DNA of 64,000 nucleotides from Suilimivivens sp964393865 (GTDB lineage Bacteria; Bacillota; Clostridia; Lachnospirales; Lachnospiraceae), in assembly GCA_964393865.1 (NCBI GenBank), contig CAYMUW010000008.1:19433-83432 (forward strand), in the 5' to 3' direction. Below the pieces are notes generated by a model. It was not told the origin of the DNA. It was given only the letters and a program-made list of their open reading frames with translations, and did not search any database. This document shows positions 18,044-27,371 of this stretch, one piece after another (position 1 is the stretch's first letter; each line of letters begins with the position of its first letter). Position numbers and translations under genes: made by a program.

Positions 18044-19669
18044 TTATCCTCGGTACTCTTCTTTTATTATGTGCTCTGCTACCATCTCAGCAACATGTAT
18101 CCCATCCATAGCGGCAGAGGTAATGCCGCCCGCATATCCTGCGCCTTCGCCGCATGGATACAGCCCCTTAAAGCATGTCTGAAGGCTTTCATCTCTTATA
18201 ATTCGAACCGGCGAGGAGGTTCTGCTCTCTATCCCCTCTACCCAAACATTTTTATCATTAAATCCTTTTATTACTCTTCCAAACTGTTCCATTCCGTCTA
18301 CAAAGGCCTCTGAAAGCTCTCCCGGCAGAATTTCATGAACAGGTGCATATTCCCAATCCCCTTTGATGCAGGGAGAAAAATCCTTTGAAATCACGGCAGC
18401 ATCCCCTTCATCCACCGGTTGTCCTTCTCCCCAAACAGCCTTTCGGTAATCTCCATACCGTTCCACCGGCACCTTGCCACCTGCCAAACAACAGGCCTTC
18501 TCCTCCAGCTTTCTTTGAAATTCAATGCCTGCCAGAGGATGATCACTGCCATAATCCTGCGGAGATACGGAAACAATGATTGCGCTGTTGGCGTTTTGCC
18601 CGTCTCTTTTGCTGTAGCTCATTCCATTGACCGCCAGACGCTTTGGCTCTGAGGACGCGTTGATCACATAGCCGCCGGGGCACATGCAGAATGAATAAAC
18701 ACCTCTGCCGTTTTTCGCCTTGGCCGTAACCTTATAAGGCGCATTTCCCAGAATTAAATTTTCATCACTTCCATATTGGGACTGATTAATCAGCTTCTGG
18801 GGATGTTCCACCCTCATACCTACAGCAAAGGGCTTTGCCTCTATCACACAATGCTTTTGATACAGCATGGCAATGGTATCTCTGGCGCTATGTCCCGGTG
18901 CAAGCACCACATAGGATGCCTCCAGCCTTTCCCCTCCGTTTATTTCAACGCCCCAAACCTGCCCATCCTTTATCAGGATATCCGTAACCCTGGATTGAAA
19001 ACGAAAGCTTCCGCCTAAATCTTCAATCTTATGACGGATATTCTCAATCACGGTACACAAAATGTCTGTTCCGATATGAGGCTTGTGATCATATAAAATT
19101 TCCTCCGGTGCTCCCGCTTCCACAAATAAACGCAGTACCTCTCTGTTTCGTCCGTATTTGTCCTTTACCAGTGTATTCAGCTTTCCGTCGGAAAATGTTC
19201 CGGCTCCGCCCTCTCCAAACTGCACGTTAGACTCAGGATTCAGCTCTCCGGTTTCCCAGAATTTCCGTATATCTTCGGTGCGCTCCCTAACGGACTTCCC
19301 TCTTTCCAACAGAAGGGGGTTAAAGCCTGCCTTTGCCAACATCAGTCCGCAAAACAAACCTGCCGGGCCGGTTCCTATAATCACAGGCCTTACCGCTCCG
19401 GTATAATGCTCTGCCGGAAACCGATACGGAGTCTCTTCTAAAACAATAACCTGCTTTTTATCACAGTGCCTGTAAACCTCTTTTTGATTTTTAACGGTAA
19501 TATTTAAAACATAGCTGAAATACAGCTCCGGCTTTTTTCGTGCATCTACAGACCGCCTCACAATGGAAATCTGAGGCGTACCGTCATATCTTAAAAGCTT
19601 CTTTACCTTAGAAACCAGATCTTCCTCGGAATGTTCAATAGGAAGCCGCAATTGATTAATTCTAAGCAT
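18044..19669 (-). CDS. FAD-dependent dehydrogenase (COG2509-type)
   Basis: A 541-residue flavoprotein of the uncharacterised NAD(P)/FAD-dependent oxidoreductase family. A small N-terminal alpha/beta domain (MLRINQLRLPIEHSEEDL) is followed at about residue 90 by the dinucleotide fold VIIGTGPAGLFCGLMLA. Family motifs are NVQFGEGGAGTFSDGKLNT, VLAPGHSARD and a C-terminal PCGEGAGYAGGITSAAMDG. I chose the ATG at 19669 because the homologous N-terminus starts there. The longer frame to 19744 lies inside the upstream gene. It overlaps that gene by 8 bases. The substrate is unknown. Confidence 0.85.
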   Translation of the reverse strand: MLRINQLRLPIEHSEEDLVSKVKKLLRYDGTPQISIVRRSVDARKKPELYFSYVLNITVKNQKEVYRHCDKKQVIVLEETPYRFPAEHYTGAVRPVIIGTGPAGLFCGLMLAKAGFNPLLLERGKSVRERTEDIRKFWETGELNPESNVQFGEGGAGTFSDGKLNTLVKDKYGRNREVLRLFVEAGAPEEILYDHKPHIGTDILCTVIENIRHKIEDLGGSFRFQSRVTDILIKDGQVWGVEINGGERLEASYVVLAPGHSARDTIAMLYQKHCVIEAKPFAVGMRVEHPQKLINQSQYGSDENLILGNAPYKVTAKAKNGRGVYSFCMCPGGYVINASSEPKRLAVNGMSYSKRDGQNANSAIIVSVSPQDYGSDHPLAGIEFQRKLEEKACCLAGGKVPVERYGDYRKAVWGEGQPVDEGDAAVISKDFSPCIKGDWEYAPVHEILPGELSEAFVDGMEQFGRVIKGFNDKNVWVEGIESRTSSPVRIIRDESLQTCFKGLYPCGEGAGYAGGITSAAMDGIHVAEMVAEHIIKEEYRG

Positions 19670-20960
19670 CCTGTATGCTACCTCCGGATTGTTTCTTCTC
19701 CCACAACCCCTCTGCGATTTCGGAGGTGGAACAGCCTGCGGCATTCATCCCTGCAACATAGCCGCTTGTCCATGCCCACTGAAGATTATAGCCTCCGCAC
19801 TTACCGTCCACGTCAACGATTTCTCCCGCAAAATAAAGTCCCGGCACCTTAACAGACTGCATCTGCACATCTATTTCTCCAAAATCTACACCGCCCGCGC
19901 AGACCTGTGCATTCTCCATAGAGTTTACACCGCTTATATGTATAGGAAAATTGCGGCTTTGCAAAAACAAGTCTCTAAGCCTTTCATAGCCTGCATCCTC
20001 TGTCTTCATTCCTGCCTTAAGGCCGTTTCTTTTGATTAATACCATATTAATTTTTTTATTCAGTGTTCCGGTCAGAAATTCCTCCAGCGTTTTGTCCTTA
20101 TGTGCCTCATAGCGAAGCCGGCTTAGGTATACAAAGGCCTTAGTTTCCTGATCCGGGAAAAAATCTACCAGAAGCTGAACATCCTTTTTGGCTTTCAGCG
20201 CATATGCCGCTGTTCTGCTGATCTGAAATACCGGTATCCCAGAAACTCCATATTCCGTAAACTGAACTTCACCGGTCTCTTCTCCTGCTGGACAATTCTC
20301 TATCATCAGTGTAATCTTGGCCGTGCTCCTTACTCCTGCAAGGGCCTTACAAAATGTCTCATCAGACCTTAACTGCACCAATCCCGGCACAACCGGATTA
20401 ATTCTATGTCCAAAGCTTTCTGCAAGCTTATATCCGCTTACAGCATCATCTTTCAGAGAAGCAGGGCCTCCGCAGGCAAGAATTAAACTGTCATAGCTGC
20501 AAATGCCTTTCTCCTGATCTTCTACCTCAAAGACTGACCGTTCCCGTTTAAAAGAAATTTTCTTAATTTCACTTTCCGAAACTACTTTCACCTGATTTCT
20601 TCTAAGCTCCATTCGGAGCACATCCAGCACTGCCGATGCCTGCTCCGAATAGGGATACAATCCACCGTTTTTGTTCCTGATCATCAGCCCCATACTCTCA
20701 AAAAAAGAAACGGTATCCCATACAGAGAAAACCCGAAATACCTTCCCGAGCTTCTCTTTATCATCACAATAATACTGATCTAACGTAAAATTCATATTAC
20801 TCAGATTGCATTTGCCGTTTCCCGTTGCAAGAATTTTTTTGCCGACTCTGTCGTTCTTTTCATATAGGGTTACCTCAGCGCCCTGTCTGGCCGCAGTGAT
20901 TGCGGCTGTCATTCCCGATGCCCCTGCTCCGATTATTGCAATTCTGATTCTGTTTTCCAT
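19662..20960 (-). CDS. HI0933/YhiN-family flavoprotein
   Basis: 432 residues of the HI0933-like NAD(P)/FAD-dependent oxidoreductase family. The N-terminal Rossmann motif is IIGAGASGMTAAITAARQGA, followed by GRVGKKILATGNGKCNLSN-like sequence (here DRVGKKILATGNGKCN). The conserved C-terminus has VDGKCGGYNLQWAWTSGYVAG. The family is common in Firmicutes, but its physiological substrate is not established. It is coupled to the COG2509 flavoprotein by an 8-base overlap, which suggests related roles. GGGGAG lies before the ATG. Confidence 0.87.
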   Translation of the reverse strand: MENRIRIAIIGAGASGMTAAITAARQGAEVTLYEKNDRVGKKILATGNGKCNLSNMNFTLDQYYCDDKEKLGKVFRVFSVWDTVSFFESMGLMIRNKNGGLYPYSEQASAVLDVLRMELRRNQVKVVSESEIKKISFKRERSVFEVEDQEKGICSYDSLILACGGPASLKDDAVSGYKLAESFGHRINPVVPGLVQLRSDETFCKALAGVRSTAKITLMIENCPAGEETGEVQFTEYGVSGIPVFQISRTAAYALKAKKDVQLLVDFFPDQETKAFVYLSRLRYEAHKDKTLEEFLTGTLNKKINMVLIKRNGLKAGMKTEDAGYERLRDLFLQSRNFPIHISGVNSMENAQVCAGGVDFGEIDVQMQSVKVPGLYFAGEIVDVDGKCGGYNLQWAWTSGYVAGMNAAGCSTSEIAEGLWEKKQSGGSIQDA

Positions 20961-20990
20961 TTCTGTTTTCTCCCCTGCATTCGTAAATTA

Positions 20991-21617
20991 TCAGCTGGAA
21001 TACGACTCAAGAAAATTATACAATTCTCCTTCATTTTCCACATATTTTATATTTATGATCTCCTCCTGCAAACTCTGGGGCAGCTGTTCCACCAGAATAT
21101 CCGTATTCATATAGACATGCGACAGGCTTTGATCATATACAACCACATAATGATTTTCGTTTAACAGAAAGAAGCCCTTAACTGCTTCTGCGGGCTCATA
21201 GCTTTTTCTTACCACGATTCTGGCACCGGAAAAGGAAACAAGCTCCATATAGAGAAAGCCCTTTTCCAGATCGGTAAGCGATGGATTTTGATTATAGTTA
21301 TCAATCTCTTCGACCAGTTGTGCTCTGCTAAGCCCTATATATTTATCCGGCGTGCTTTCCTCCACCTCGTTTGTTTCTGCATTCAAAGAATTATACTCCT
21401 GAACTACATAACGGGTATTGGCTGTCACAATCGGTTCATCGCTGACAGATACCTCAATCTGTTCCTCCTGTTTGGGAACTTCGATATCAGTCTGTATATC
21501 AACTGCCCCTTCTCCCGGATAAAAAAATTCCATAATTGCCATGTTGGCAGCAAATCCCAAACTAAACATACTCAACGGATAGATAAAAAACAAGCTGATA
21601 CGTTTCACAAATTTCAT
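20991..21617 (-). CDS. BofC-like membrane-anchored protein
   Basis: 208 residues with an N-terminal span (about 7-28) and an extracytoplasmic remainder. The C-terminal 60 residues have the layout of the BofC C-terminal domain: a short hydrophobic beta strand with a Gly (KGFFLLNENHYVVVYDQ), then LPQSLQEEIINIKYVENEGELYNFLESYSS. In Bacillus, BofC is a forespore protein that delays sigma-K activation through the SpoIVB protease. The similarity I see is in pattern rather than strong identity, so this is a tentative call. It lies in a neighbourhood of sporulation genes and follows a SpoVB-type flippase. A plain conserved membrane protein is the alternative. Confidence 0.5.
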   Translation of the reverse strand: MKFVKRISLFFIYPLSMFSLGFAANMAIMEFFYPGEGAVDIQTDIEVPKQEEQIEVSVSDEPIVTANTRYVVQEYNSLNAETNEVEESTPDKYIGLSRAQLVEEIDNYNQNPSLTDLEKGFLYMELVSFSGARIVVRKSYEPAEAVKGFFLLNENHYVVVYDQSLSHVYMNTDILVEQLPQSLQEEIINIKYVENEGELYNFLESYSS

Positions 21618-21680
21618 AGTACATACACCTTTACTATTTTATTATAAACAGTATCAGCCAAAATGCCTAAAACTATACTT

Positions 21681-23309
21681 CTACATAATATGAAGCAATA
21701 CGGATAACCTTTTTAACAGCCAGCCCCCTGCCATATTATCCATTTCATCGCTGTTAAAGGCTCTCGCTGCCACCAAAAGCAGCAAATAAGATAATATTGC
21801 CACCACAAGGCAAACAATCATGGATATCAGTGCACCCATCATAGGTTCAAACGCCTTATTGAGAAGCATGGCAATCACTCCCGAAACGGCGGCAGCAACA
21901 ATCGTAACCGCAAAGGTTCTGATCCATTCCTGATTGTACTGAAATCTGCGGCTGACAACCAGAAATCCGCAAACTGTGGTTAAAAGATAAAAAATAATGT
22001 TTCCAATCACCAACGCCACGATACCCATCTTGGCATTCACCAACAAGATGATAATTCCCGCTTGAAGAACAAATGCCCCGGCTCCAATGCCCACAACAAA
22101 GGTTAATTGTCTTTGCTTATGCAGTATTTCCATGAAAATTGCAGAAAAAACGAAAAAGATAAGAAATATGCTTGCTGTCTGCGTTATCAAAACGGCCTGC
22201 TGATTATTCCCTGCAAAAAGAGTACTGATTAAATTTTCAGCCAATACCGCAAGGAAAATTGCAGCCGGTATCGCAATTGCCGCACACTGATGAAGCAGCA
22301 GCCCAAGCCTTTCCTTGGCTGCCCGATGCTCGTCTCTTTCCCATAAAGCCAAAATTTTTCGAACAGGGGGAACACAAATCATACAAATAACGCTTCCCAT
22401 AATGCCTATGATAGGAAGCGTTTTCCCGTAATAGGCTCCCCACTGCCCTATCAGTTCATCCCCATTTTCTCCAAACCGCATCAAAAGAAATTCATCTGCC
22501 AAAACCCATCCATGAAACATCAGCCAAAACAGCGCATAAATCGCTCCCGTTCCCAATAGCATATGCATGATTCGGGGCCTGCTGTCCTGATTTTTGGGAA
22601 ATTCCCTGGTGATCTGATTTTGCATTCTCCTTCGGAATATGAAATATAAAACAAGAGCATGAAGAAAACAGATAATGGAAGCAGCCAAAATTCCTATGCA
22701 GGCTCCCATGGCACCGTATGCACTGGTAAAATCTTCATTCTGCAGCAATGCGGAAACCTTAACTCCATAGTCGCCGCAAATCTTTGCTCCAATCAGCCCA
22801 CCCGTAAACAGGAAAATCATCTGAAGAAGACGGGAATGCATTGCCGGTACCTTTGAACCGTTACCTTGAAAATAGCCCTTAAATACACCTGTCAAAACAA
22901 AAAAGAAAATAGAAGGCGCCATCATGCATACCGACAATTGAGCCATCGGAATATTCATAAGTCCGCCTGCCACAAATTGCGCCGCCACAAAAACAATAAA
23001 GCTAAAGACTGCTCCTATTACCCCTCCAAGCAGAAGCGCCCCTTTAAATACCTTTTGTGCATTTCTGTACTGTTCTCTTCTTATGCGGTACTTTACCAAT
23101 GATGATACCGCTTCTGAAAGCCCGTAGGCTGCCGTTCCTCCTAAAACCAAATAAATTTCACCGGCAGTTCCAAAGCAGGCCATACCCTTATCCCCAATAA
23201 TCCTTCCAAGCAAAAGCCTGAAAATCAACATTCCAATAAAGGTAATTCCAACTGTTATCATAAAATAATCTTTTTTTGATGAAGGATTTCTTCGTTCAAA
23301 TTTTTTCAT
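21681..23309 (-). CDS. SpoVB/MurJ-type polysaccharide flippase
   Basis: A MOP-superfamily exporter of 542 residues with about 14 predicted spans. It opens KKDYFMITVGITFIGMLIFRLLLGR and has the paired repeats usual for lipid-linked oligosaccharide flippases (SpoVB, MurJ, Wzx). In Firmicutes such proteins flip peptidoglycan precursors or act in spore cortex synthesis. The ATG at 23309 (MKKFERRNPS) has TGAGGAA upstream; the ATG at 23321 lacks a ribosome site. It starts 36 bases after ybeY and is followed by a BofC-like gene, so a sporulation role is plausible. Which substrate it flips cannot be told. Confidence 0.75.
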   Translation of the reverse strand: MKKFERRNPSSKKDYFMITVGITFIGMLIFRLLLGRIIGDKGMACFGTAGEIYLVLGGTAAYGLSEAVSSLVKYRIRREQYRNAQKVFKGALLLGGVIGAVFSFIVFVAAQFVAGGLMNIPMAQLSVCMMAPSIFFFVLTGVFKGYFQGNGSKVPAMHSRLLQMIFLFTGGLIGAKICGDYGVKVSALLQNEDFTSAYGAMGACIGILAASIICFLHALVLYFIFRRRMQNQITREFPKNQDSRPRIMHMLLGTGAIYALFWLMFHGWVLADEFLLMRFGENGDELIGQWGAYYGKTLPIIGIMGSVICMICVPPVRKILALWERDEHRAAKERLGLLLHQCAAIAIPAAIFLAVLAENLISTLFAGNNQQAVLITQTASIFLIFFVFSAIFMEILHKQRQLTFVVGIGAGAFVLQAGIIILLVNAKMGIVALVIGNIIFYLLTTVCGFLVVSRRFQYNQEWIRTFAVTIVAAAVSGVIAMLLNKAFEPMMGALISMIVCLVVAILSYLLLLVAARAFNSDEMDNMAGGWLLKRLSVLLHIM

Positions 23310-23345
23310 ATGGTTCCTCATTTCATACTATCTATACCGGTATCT

Positions 23346-23849
23346 TCAATAATCCCGCGTTATTCCAAGCAGCGCAAGCACCTGCTCCTGCTTTTCTTCC
23401 ATTCTCCGTGCCTGCTCCTTTTCCATATGATCATAGCCGCATAGGTGAAGCATACTGTGCGCCGTAAGAAAGGCAAATTCTCTTTTAACGGAATGACCGT
23501 ATTTTGCAGCCTGCTCCAAAACCTTCGGTGCCGAGATAATAATATCACCAAGCATCAGTTCCCCGCTTTCCGGATCAAAGCAGTCGGCCGCATCCCTGTC
23601 CGCCATGGAAAAATCACCCTCCCGCTCAAAGAACAGCATGGGAAAGGATAAAACATCCGTAGGTGCATCAACCTGTCGATATTCCTTGTTATACTGCCAA
23701 ATTCCTTCATCGTCTGTAATCAGCAGATTCACCTGAGCCTCATAAGGGCAGTTCTCCATGTCAAGTACCTGCTCCATAACGGCTTCCAGTATTTCCTTAC
23801 TGTCAAAATCAAATGTAACGGATGTCTCATTTTCAACGTAGGAAGTCAT
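23346..23849 (-). CDS. ybeY: Endoribonuclease YbeY (16S rRNA maturation)
   Basis: A single-strand-specific metallo-RNase for 16S rRNA 3' end processing and ribosome quality control. The zinc motif HSMLHLCGYDH with its three histidines is intact, and the upstream conserved TDVLSFPM and GDIIIS blocks are present. The 167 residues are the usual size. It overlaps the HD-domain gene by 17 bases, completing the widely conserved phoH-(HD protein)-ybeY order. The ATG has AGGAAAGG upstream. Confidence 0.94.
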   Translation of the reverse strand: MTSYVENETSVTFDFDSKEILEAVMEQVLDMENCPYEAQVNLLITDDEGIWQYNKEYRQVDAPTDVLSFPMLFFEREGDFSMADRDAADCFDPESGELMLGDIIISAPKVLEQAAKYGHSVKREFAFLTAHSMLHLCGYDHMEKEQARRMEEKQEQVLALLGITRDY

Positions 23850-25062
23850 AATACAGCCTTTCCTCCACCAGTATATTTTTCATTTCCTGTAACTCTCCGA
23901 AGGTAAGATCACTGCGATCGATCATACCGCTTTCCACCCTCTTTTTAAATATCCCATCAATAATCTTAGGATAATCCAATTGTATTTGAGGCTCCTTGGA
24001 AAACAAATAATGAAAGGAGGAAATCACCGTGTCGGAAAACAAAAGAACTATTGTTTCCTTGGATGTCATAATTTCTGTCTTATCGATATATTCTTTTAAA
24101 ATTTCTCTCACTCTTTGCGGAAAATTGTTTTCCTCCAAAATAGCCTGTACATTTTTCCAGTTGTTCTCTCCCCGCAGCGTTCCAATTCTATGGTAATATC
24201 CGCAGGCCTTCACAACCGCATCATCCAGCTTTAGCCGTTTAGCAATTCTGTCGCATAGATAGGCAGTATGAATTGCATGATAGTATTCTTCTTTGGAGGT
24301 GTTTTTAAGCTCTACCAGCAAAGAGCATTCGGGATCATTAATATCCATATATAAATCGCGATTTTTATATATAATCGAAAAACTGAAATATTTCAAAAGC
24401 ACCAGCAAAAGTATCAGACATATCAACAGATTAACCGCGGGAATAAGAAACATAGCGGCATTGAGCTTTTCGTTTACATACAAAACCTCCTGTATGGAAA
24501 GACAGACCATCTGAACCATTAATGAAATCAATAAGGGAAGCCCTACCTTAAAGGAGTCATTTACAGCGGAAAACACAATAATTCCCACCAGTCCGCCTGT
24601 AAAATATACAAAAAATCTAATGTAGCTGTCTGTCCCCGTACAAAGCAGACAGGAAATCATCAGAAGCAGCGCACCTGAAAAAATACCTACCATCTGGTTT
24701 GAGAAAAGCATCAGTCCGATAAATGCCGTCAGATAAGGCCATCCGCCTGCCGGCAGCATGGGAAACAGTATACTTCCGGTCAGACAAATCAAATAAATCA
24801 CCGTAAATCTCCACAGATGGTCTTTATTGTCAAAAAGAAACCTGTCCGCCTCCGCACTTTGTTCCATGGAAAACAGCAGCCCGCAGGCTCCCATCAATAC
24901 AAGAATAATAATTCCGGATGCTTCAATCAGCGTTCTGCCATACAGGAAAGCAGCCAGCCCTGTTCCCGCTCCTGTGAGAAGAAATAAAAAAGCCTCCTGA
25001 ATCCTTCTTCCTATACAACCTGTTTTTTCAATATTACTGCCTGTTTCCACTGTTTTTTCCAT
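23833..25062 (-). CDS. PgpH-related membrane protein with degenerate HD domain
   Basis: 409 residues: a polytopic N-terminal part (about 25-230, six to seven spans) and a cytosolic HD-like domain (about 245-400). The position between phoH and ybeY, and the sequence DPECSLLVELKNTSKEEYYH, match PgpH/YqfF, the 7TM-HD c-di-AMP phosphodiesterase. PgpH proteins are about 700 residues, and the large extracellular domain is absent here. Of the metal ligands, His262, His291 and Asp344 remain, but the HD motif reads YYHRIG (Arg292 in place of Asp), and the later His-containing motifs (SHV and HHGT type) are missing. I infer loss of phosphodiesterase activity and perhaps a signalling or scaffold role. 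It overlaps phoH by 29 and ybeY by 17 bases. Confidence 0.75.
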   Translation of the reverse strand: MEKTVETGSNIEKTGCIGRRIQEAFLFLLTGAGTGLAAFLYGRTLIEASGIIILVLMGACGLLFSMEQSAEADRFLFDNKDHLWRFTVIYLICLTGSILFPMLPAGGWPYLTAFIGLMLFSNQMVGIFSGALLLMISCLLCTGTDSYIRFFVYFTGGLVGIIVFSAVNDSFKVGLPLLISLMVQMVCLSIQEVLYVNEKLNAAMFLIPAVNLLICLILLLVLLKYFSFSIIYKNRDLYMDINDPECSLLVELKNTSKEEYYHAIHTAYLCDRIAKRLKLDDAVVKACGYYHRIGTLRGENNWKNVQAILEENNFPQRVREILKEYIDKTEIMTSKETIVLLFSDTVISSFHYLFSKEPQIQLDYPKIIDGIFKKRVESGMIDRSDLTFGELQEMKNILVEERLYYDFLR

Positions 25063-26056
25063 ACGATATATTCCTGCTTTTGCGCTTTATACTGTTATTT
25101 TTCTTTGCCTCATAATTTTCATAAGCCTTAACGATCTTCTGTACCAAAGGATGCCTTACCACATCCCTGCTTGACATCTTACAAAAAGCAATTCCTTCAA
25201 TTCCCTGAAGTACTCTGGTCGCAATATCAAGTCCCGACTGGCTTCCCGGTGCCAAATCCTTCTGGGAAGCATCACCGGTTACAATCACCTTGGAACCAAA
25301 GCCTATTCTGGTTAAAAACATTTTCATCTGTGCCGGAGTGGTGTTCTGCGCTTCATCAAGAATAATATAGGCATTATCCAGTGTACGTCCCCGCATATAT
25401 GCAAGCGGCGCAACCTCGATCAATCCCTTCTCCATATTTCTGGTAAAGGACTCTGCCCCCATAATCTGATATAACGCATCATACAACGGCCGCAAATAGG
25501 GATCTACCTTGCTCTGCAAATCTCCCGGCAAAAAGCCCAGCTTCTCTCCCGCTTCAATTGCCGGTCTGGTAAGAATAATTCTCTCGACCTCCTGACTCTT
25601 AAAAGCCGTAATCGCCATTGCCATTGCCAGATATGTTTTGCCTGTTCCTGCCGGGCCCAGTCCAAATACAATCATGTTATTTCTGATTGCATCCACATAC
25701 TGTTTCTGTCCAAGAGTTTTGGGCTTTACAGGCTTTCCTGTAATCGTATGACAAATCAAATCCTTATCTATTTCAAGTAAAACCTCATCATTTTCTTCCA
25801 TGCTCATAGTAATTGCATAATCCACATTCTGTTCCTGAATGATATTTCCTCTCTTTGATAATTCCGCAAGCTCATCAAGCACCGCCCTTGTTCTCTGTAC
25901 ATAAGGGGCCGCTCCGCTTATGCGTACCTCTCCGTTGCGGTCTATAATAGAAACCTTGAACTGTCTTTCCAGCTTTTTGATATGGCTGTCAAACTGACCA
26001 AACACATTCTGCTGATCAGCCGCAGGCACTCTGATTATTTCAGAAACCTCTTCCAT
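25034..26056 (-). CDS. phoH: PhoH-family ATPase
   Basis: A cytosolic P-loop ATPase of 340 residues with an N-terminal KH-like RNA-binding part (about 15-95) and the PhoH domain. Walker A is GLGPAGTGKTYLAMAMAI, Walker B is NAYIILDEAQNTTPAQMKMFLTR (split here by family usage), and GDASQKDL follows. The protein is thought to act in RNA metabolism with YbeY. It starts 17 bases after yqfD, with GGGAG before the ATG, and overlaps the HD protein. The cluster order yqfC-yqfD-phoH-HD-ybeY matches that of many spore formers. Confidence 0.92.
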   Translation of the reverse strand: MEEVSEIIRVPAADQQNVFGQFDSHIKKLERQFKVSIIDRNGEVRISGAAPYVQRTRAVLDELAELSKRGNIIQEQNVDYAITMSMEENDEVLLEIDKDLICHTITGKPVKPKTLGQKQYVDAIRNNMIVFGLGPAGTGKTYLAMAMAITAFKSQEVERIILTRPAIEAGEKLGFLPGDLQSKVDPYLRPLYDALYQIMGAESFTRNMEKGLIEVAPLAYMRGRTLDNAYIILDEAQNTTPAQMKMFLTRIGFGSKVIVTGDASQKDLAPGSQSGLDIATRVLQGIEGIAFCKMSSRDVVRHPLVQKIVKAYENYEAKKNNSIKRKSRNISYGKNSGNRQ

Positions 26057-26073
26057 CTGCTGCTCCCAACTTA

Positions 26074-27348
26074 TTATTCTTGCGTCTCCTCTGCATCCGA
26101 AACCTCATTCTCTGCGAGGCTCTCCTCAACTTGAACAATCTGCGTTTTCTTACTTTCTCCGGTTTGTTCAACGGCAAGAAAATCCGCGTCCATTTTCCAG
26201 ACACCTGAAGTCTTTTTTATTGTAACATTTTTTTCTACAATTTGTACCCCCTTTTCCTGTAAAGTTTCAATAAATTTTTGAAGTCTTCCTTCAAACTGCG
26301 TTTTGACCTGATCCTGTGTGTATATTTTTTCCTCTACCGTGTATTCTCTTACCAAATCCTTTCCTATATACACCGGTAAATAATAATTTTTAAACAGTCT
26401 AAGCTGGTTCTTTTCCTCCATCACATCATATTGTTCATATTTTCCAAAAACAGCCGGGATTTTTATCTTTTTTGTTCCCAAAATCAGAAACGGCTCTTTC
26501 CTTTCCCTTCCTGTATACTCCTTATCCTCATATTTTTCGTCTATTTCCTCCTGCAGGGAATAAATACATTGAAGCATAATATCTGCATCGGCCACACAAT
26601 AATCATACCGTTTTACCGTACCGTCGTCATTCAGAATCGGTACACCCCCTTCCACCAGAACATCCCCCTTTTTCACTTCCGTTCCGGCACTTACCTTTGG
26701 AATGCCGCTTCTGGTAACAATGCTGATAACCACACCGTCCTTTTCCGCTACCAGATCCATGCCCTGATCCGTTTCTTCCGTTTCCGCTGCTTTCCCTGTA
26801 TCCTCCACCTTGATTAAATCATTTTCCTTTACCTGAATTACCAGCCTGGTTCCGTCAATCTTAGCCGAGGTCCATGTAACAATGTCAAATTCCGTTCTGA
26901 TGGCCTCCTCCAGTTTTTCAATATCAATCCGGTTTTTCTTCATCCCGGTTTGAATTCCGTTATTCAAAAGAAAATCCTGAAACACATCGGTAGTCACAAA
27001 ATAATTTCCTGTGATTTCCACGGCCCAGATAAAGCCGGACATCCAAATCCAAAAAGCGATGCTTCCCAAAAGCCCTGCAATAAAAATGCGCCGCCTCCAC
27101 ATGCGTACAGAAAGAAAGGGTAGTCCATAACGTCCCGTTATGACTACCCTGGTTCCCGTTTTTCTTGTCAGGCCTTTCAGCTTGTAAAAGTTTTTAAGGC
27201 TGATATTCATGGAATAATATTCCCCATGATTTACTATGTTCCACAAAAACAAATGATGATGACTGCATAAGTTCATAAACCTTTCGGGAGAAAATCCCCA
27301 AACCTTAATTGCAAGATATCCCTGCAGATATCGAATTACCTGTAGCAT
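26074..27348 (-). CDS. yqfD: Sporulation protein YqfD
   Basis: A stage IV sporulation protein made in the mother cell in Bacillus. The 424 residues have an N-terminal cytosolic part with LQGYLAIKVWGFSPERFMNL, one span (about 85-105) with FIWAVEITGN, and a large extracytoplasmic domain with the family block DIVTWTSAKIDGTRLVIQVKE. A Glu-rich tail ends the protein. The ATG at 27348 has GAGGTG upstream; the GTG at 27360 is the first base of that ribosome site, so I reject it. It follows yqfC by 23 bases. Its presence points to endospore formation. Confidence 0.9.
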   Translation of the reverse strand: MLQVIRYLQGYLAIKVWGFSPERFMNLCSHHHLFLWNIVNHGEYYSMNISLKNFYKLKGLTRKTGTRVVITGRYGLPFLSVRMWRRRIFIAGLLGSIAFWIWMSGFIWAVEITGNYFVTTDVFQDFLLNNGIQTGMKKNRIDIEKLEEAIRTEFDIVTWTSAKIDGTRLVIQVKENDLIKVEDTGKAAETEETDQGMDLVAEKDGVVISIVTRSGIPKVSAGTEVKKGDVLVEGGVPILNDDGTVKRYDYCVADADIMLQCIYSLQEEIDEKYEDKEYTGRERKEPFLILGTKKIKIPAVFGKYEQYDVMEEKNQLRLFKNYYLPVYIGKDLVREYTVEEKIYTQDQVKTQFEGRLQKFIETLQEKGVQIVEKNVTIKKTSGVWKMDADFLAVEQTGESKKTQIVQVEESLAENEVSDAEETQE

Positions 27349-27371
27349 AACACACCTCACACAGTTTATTT

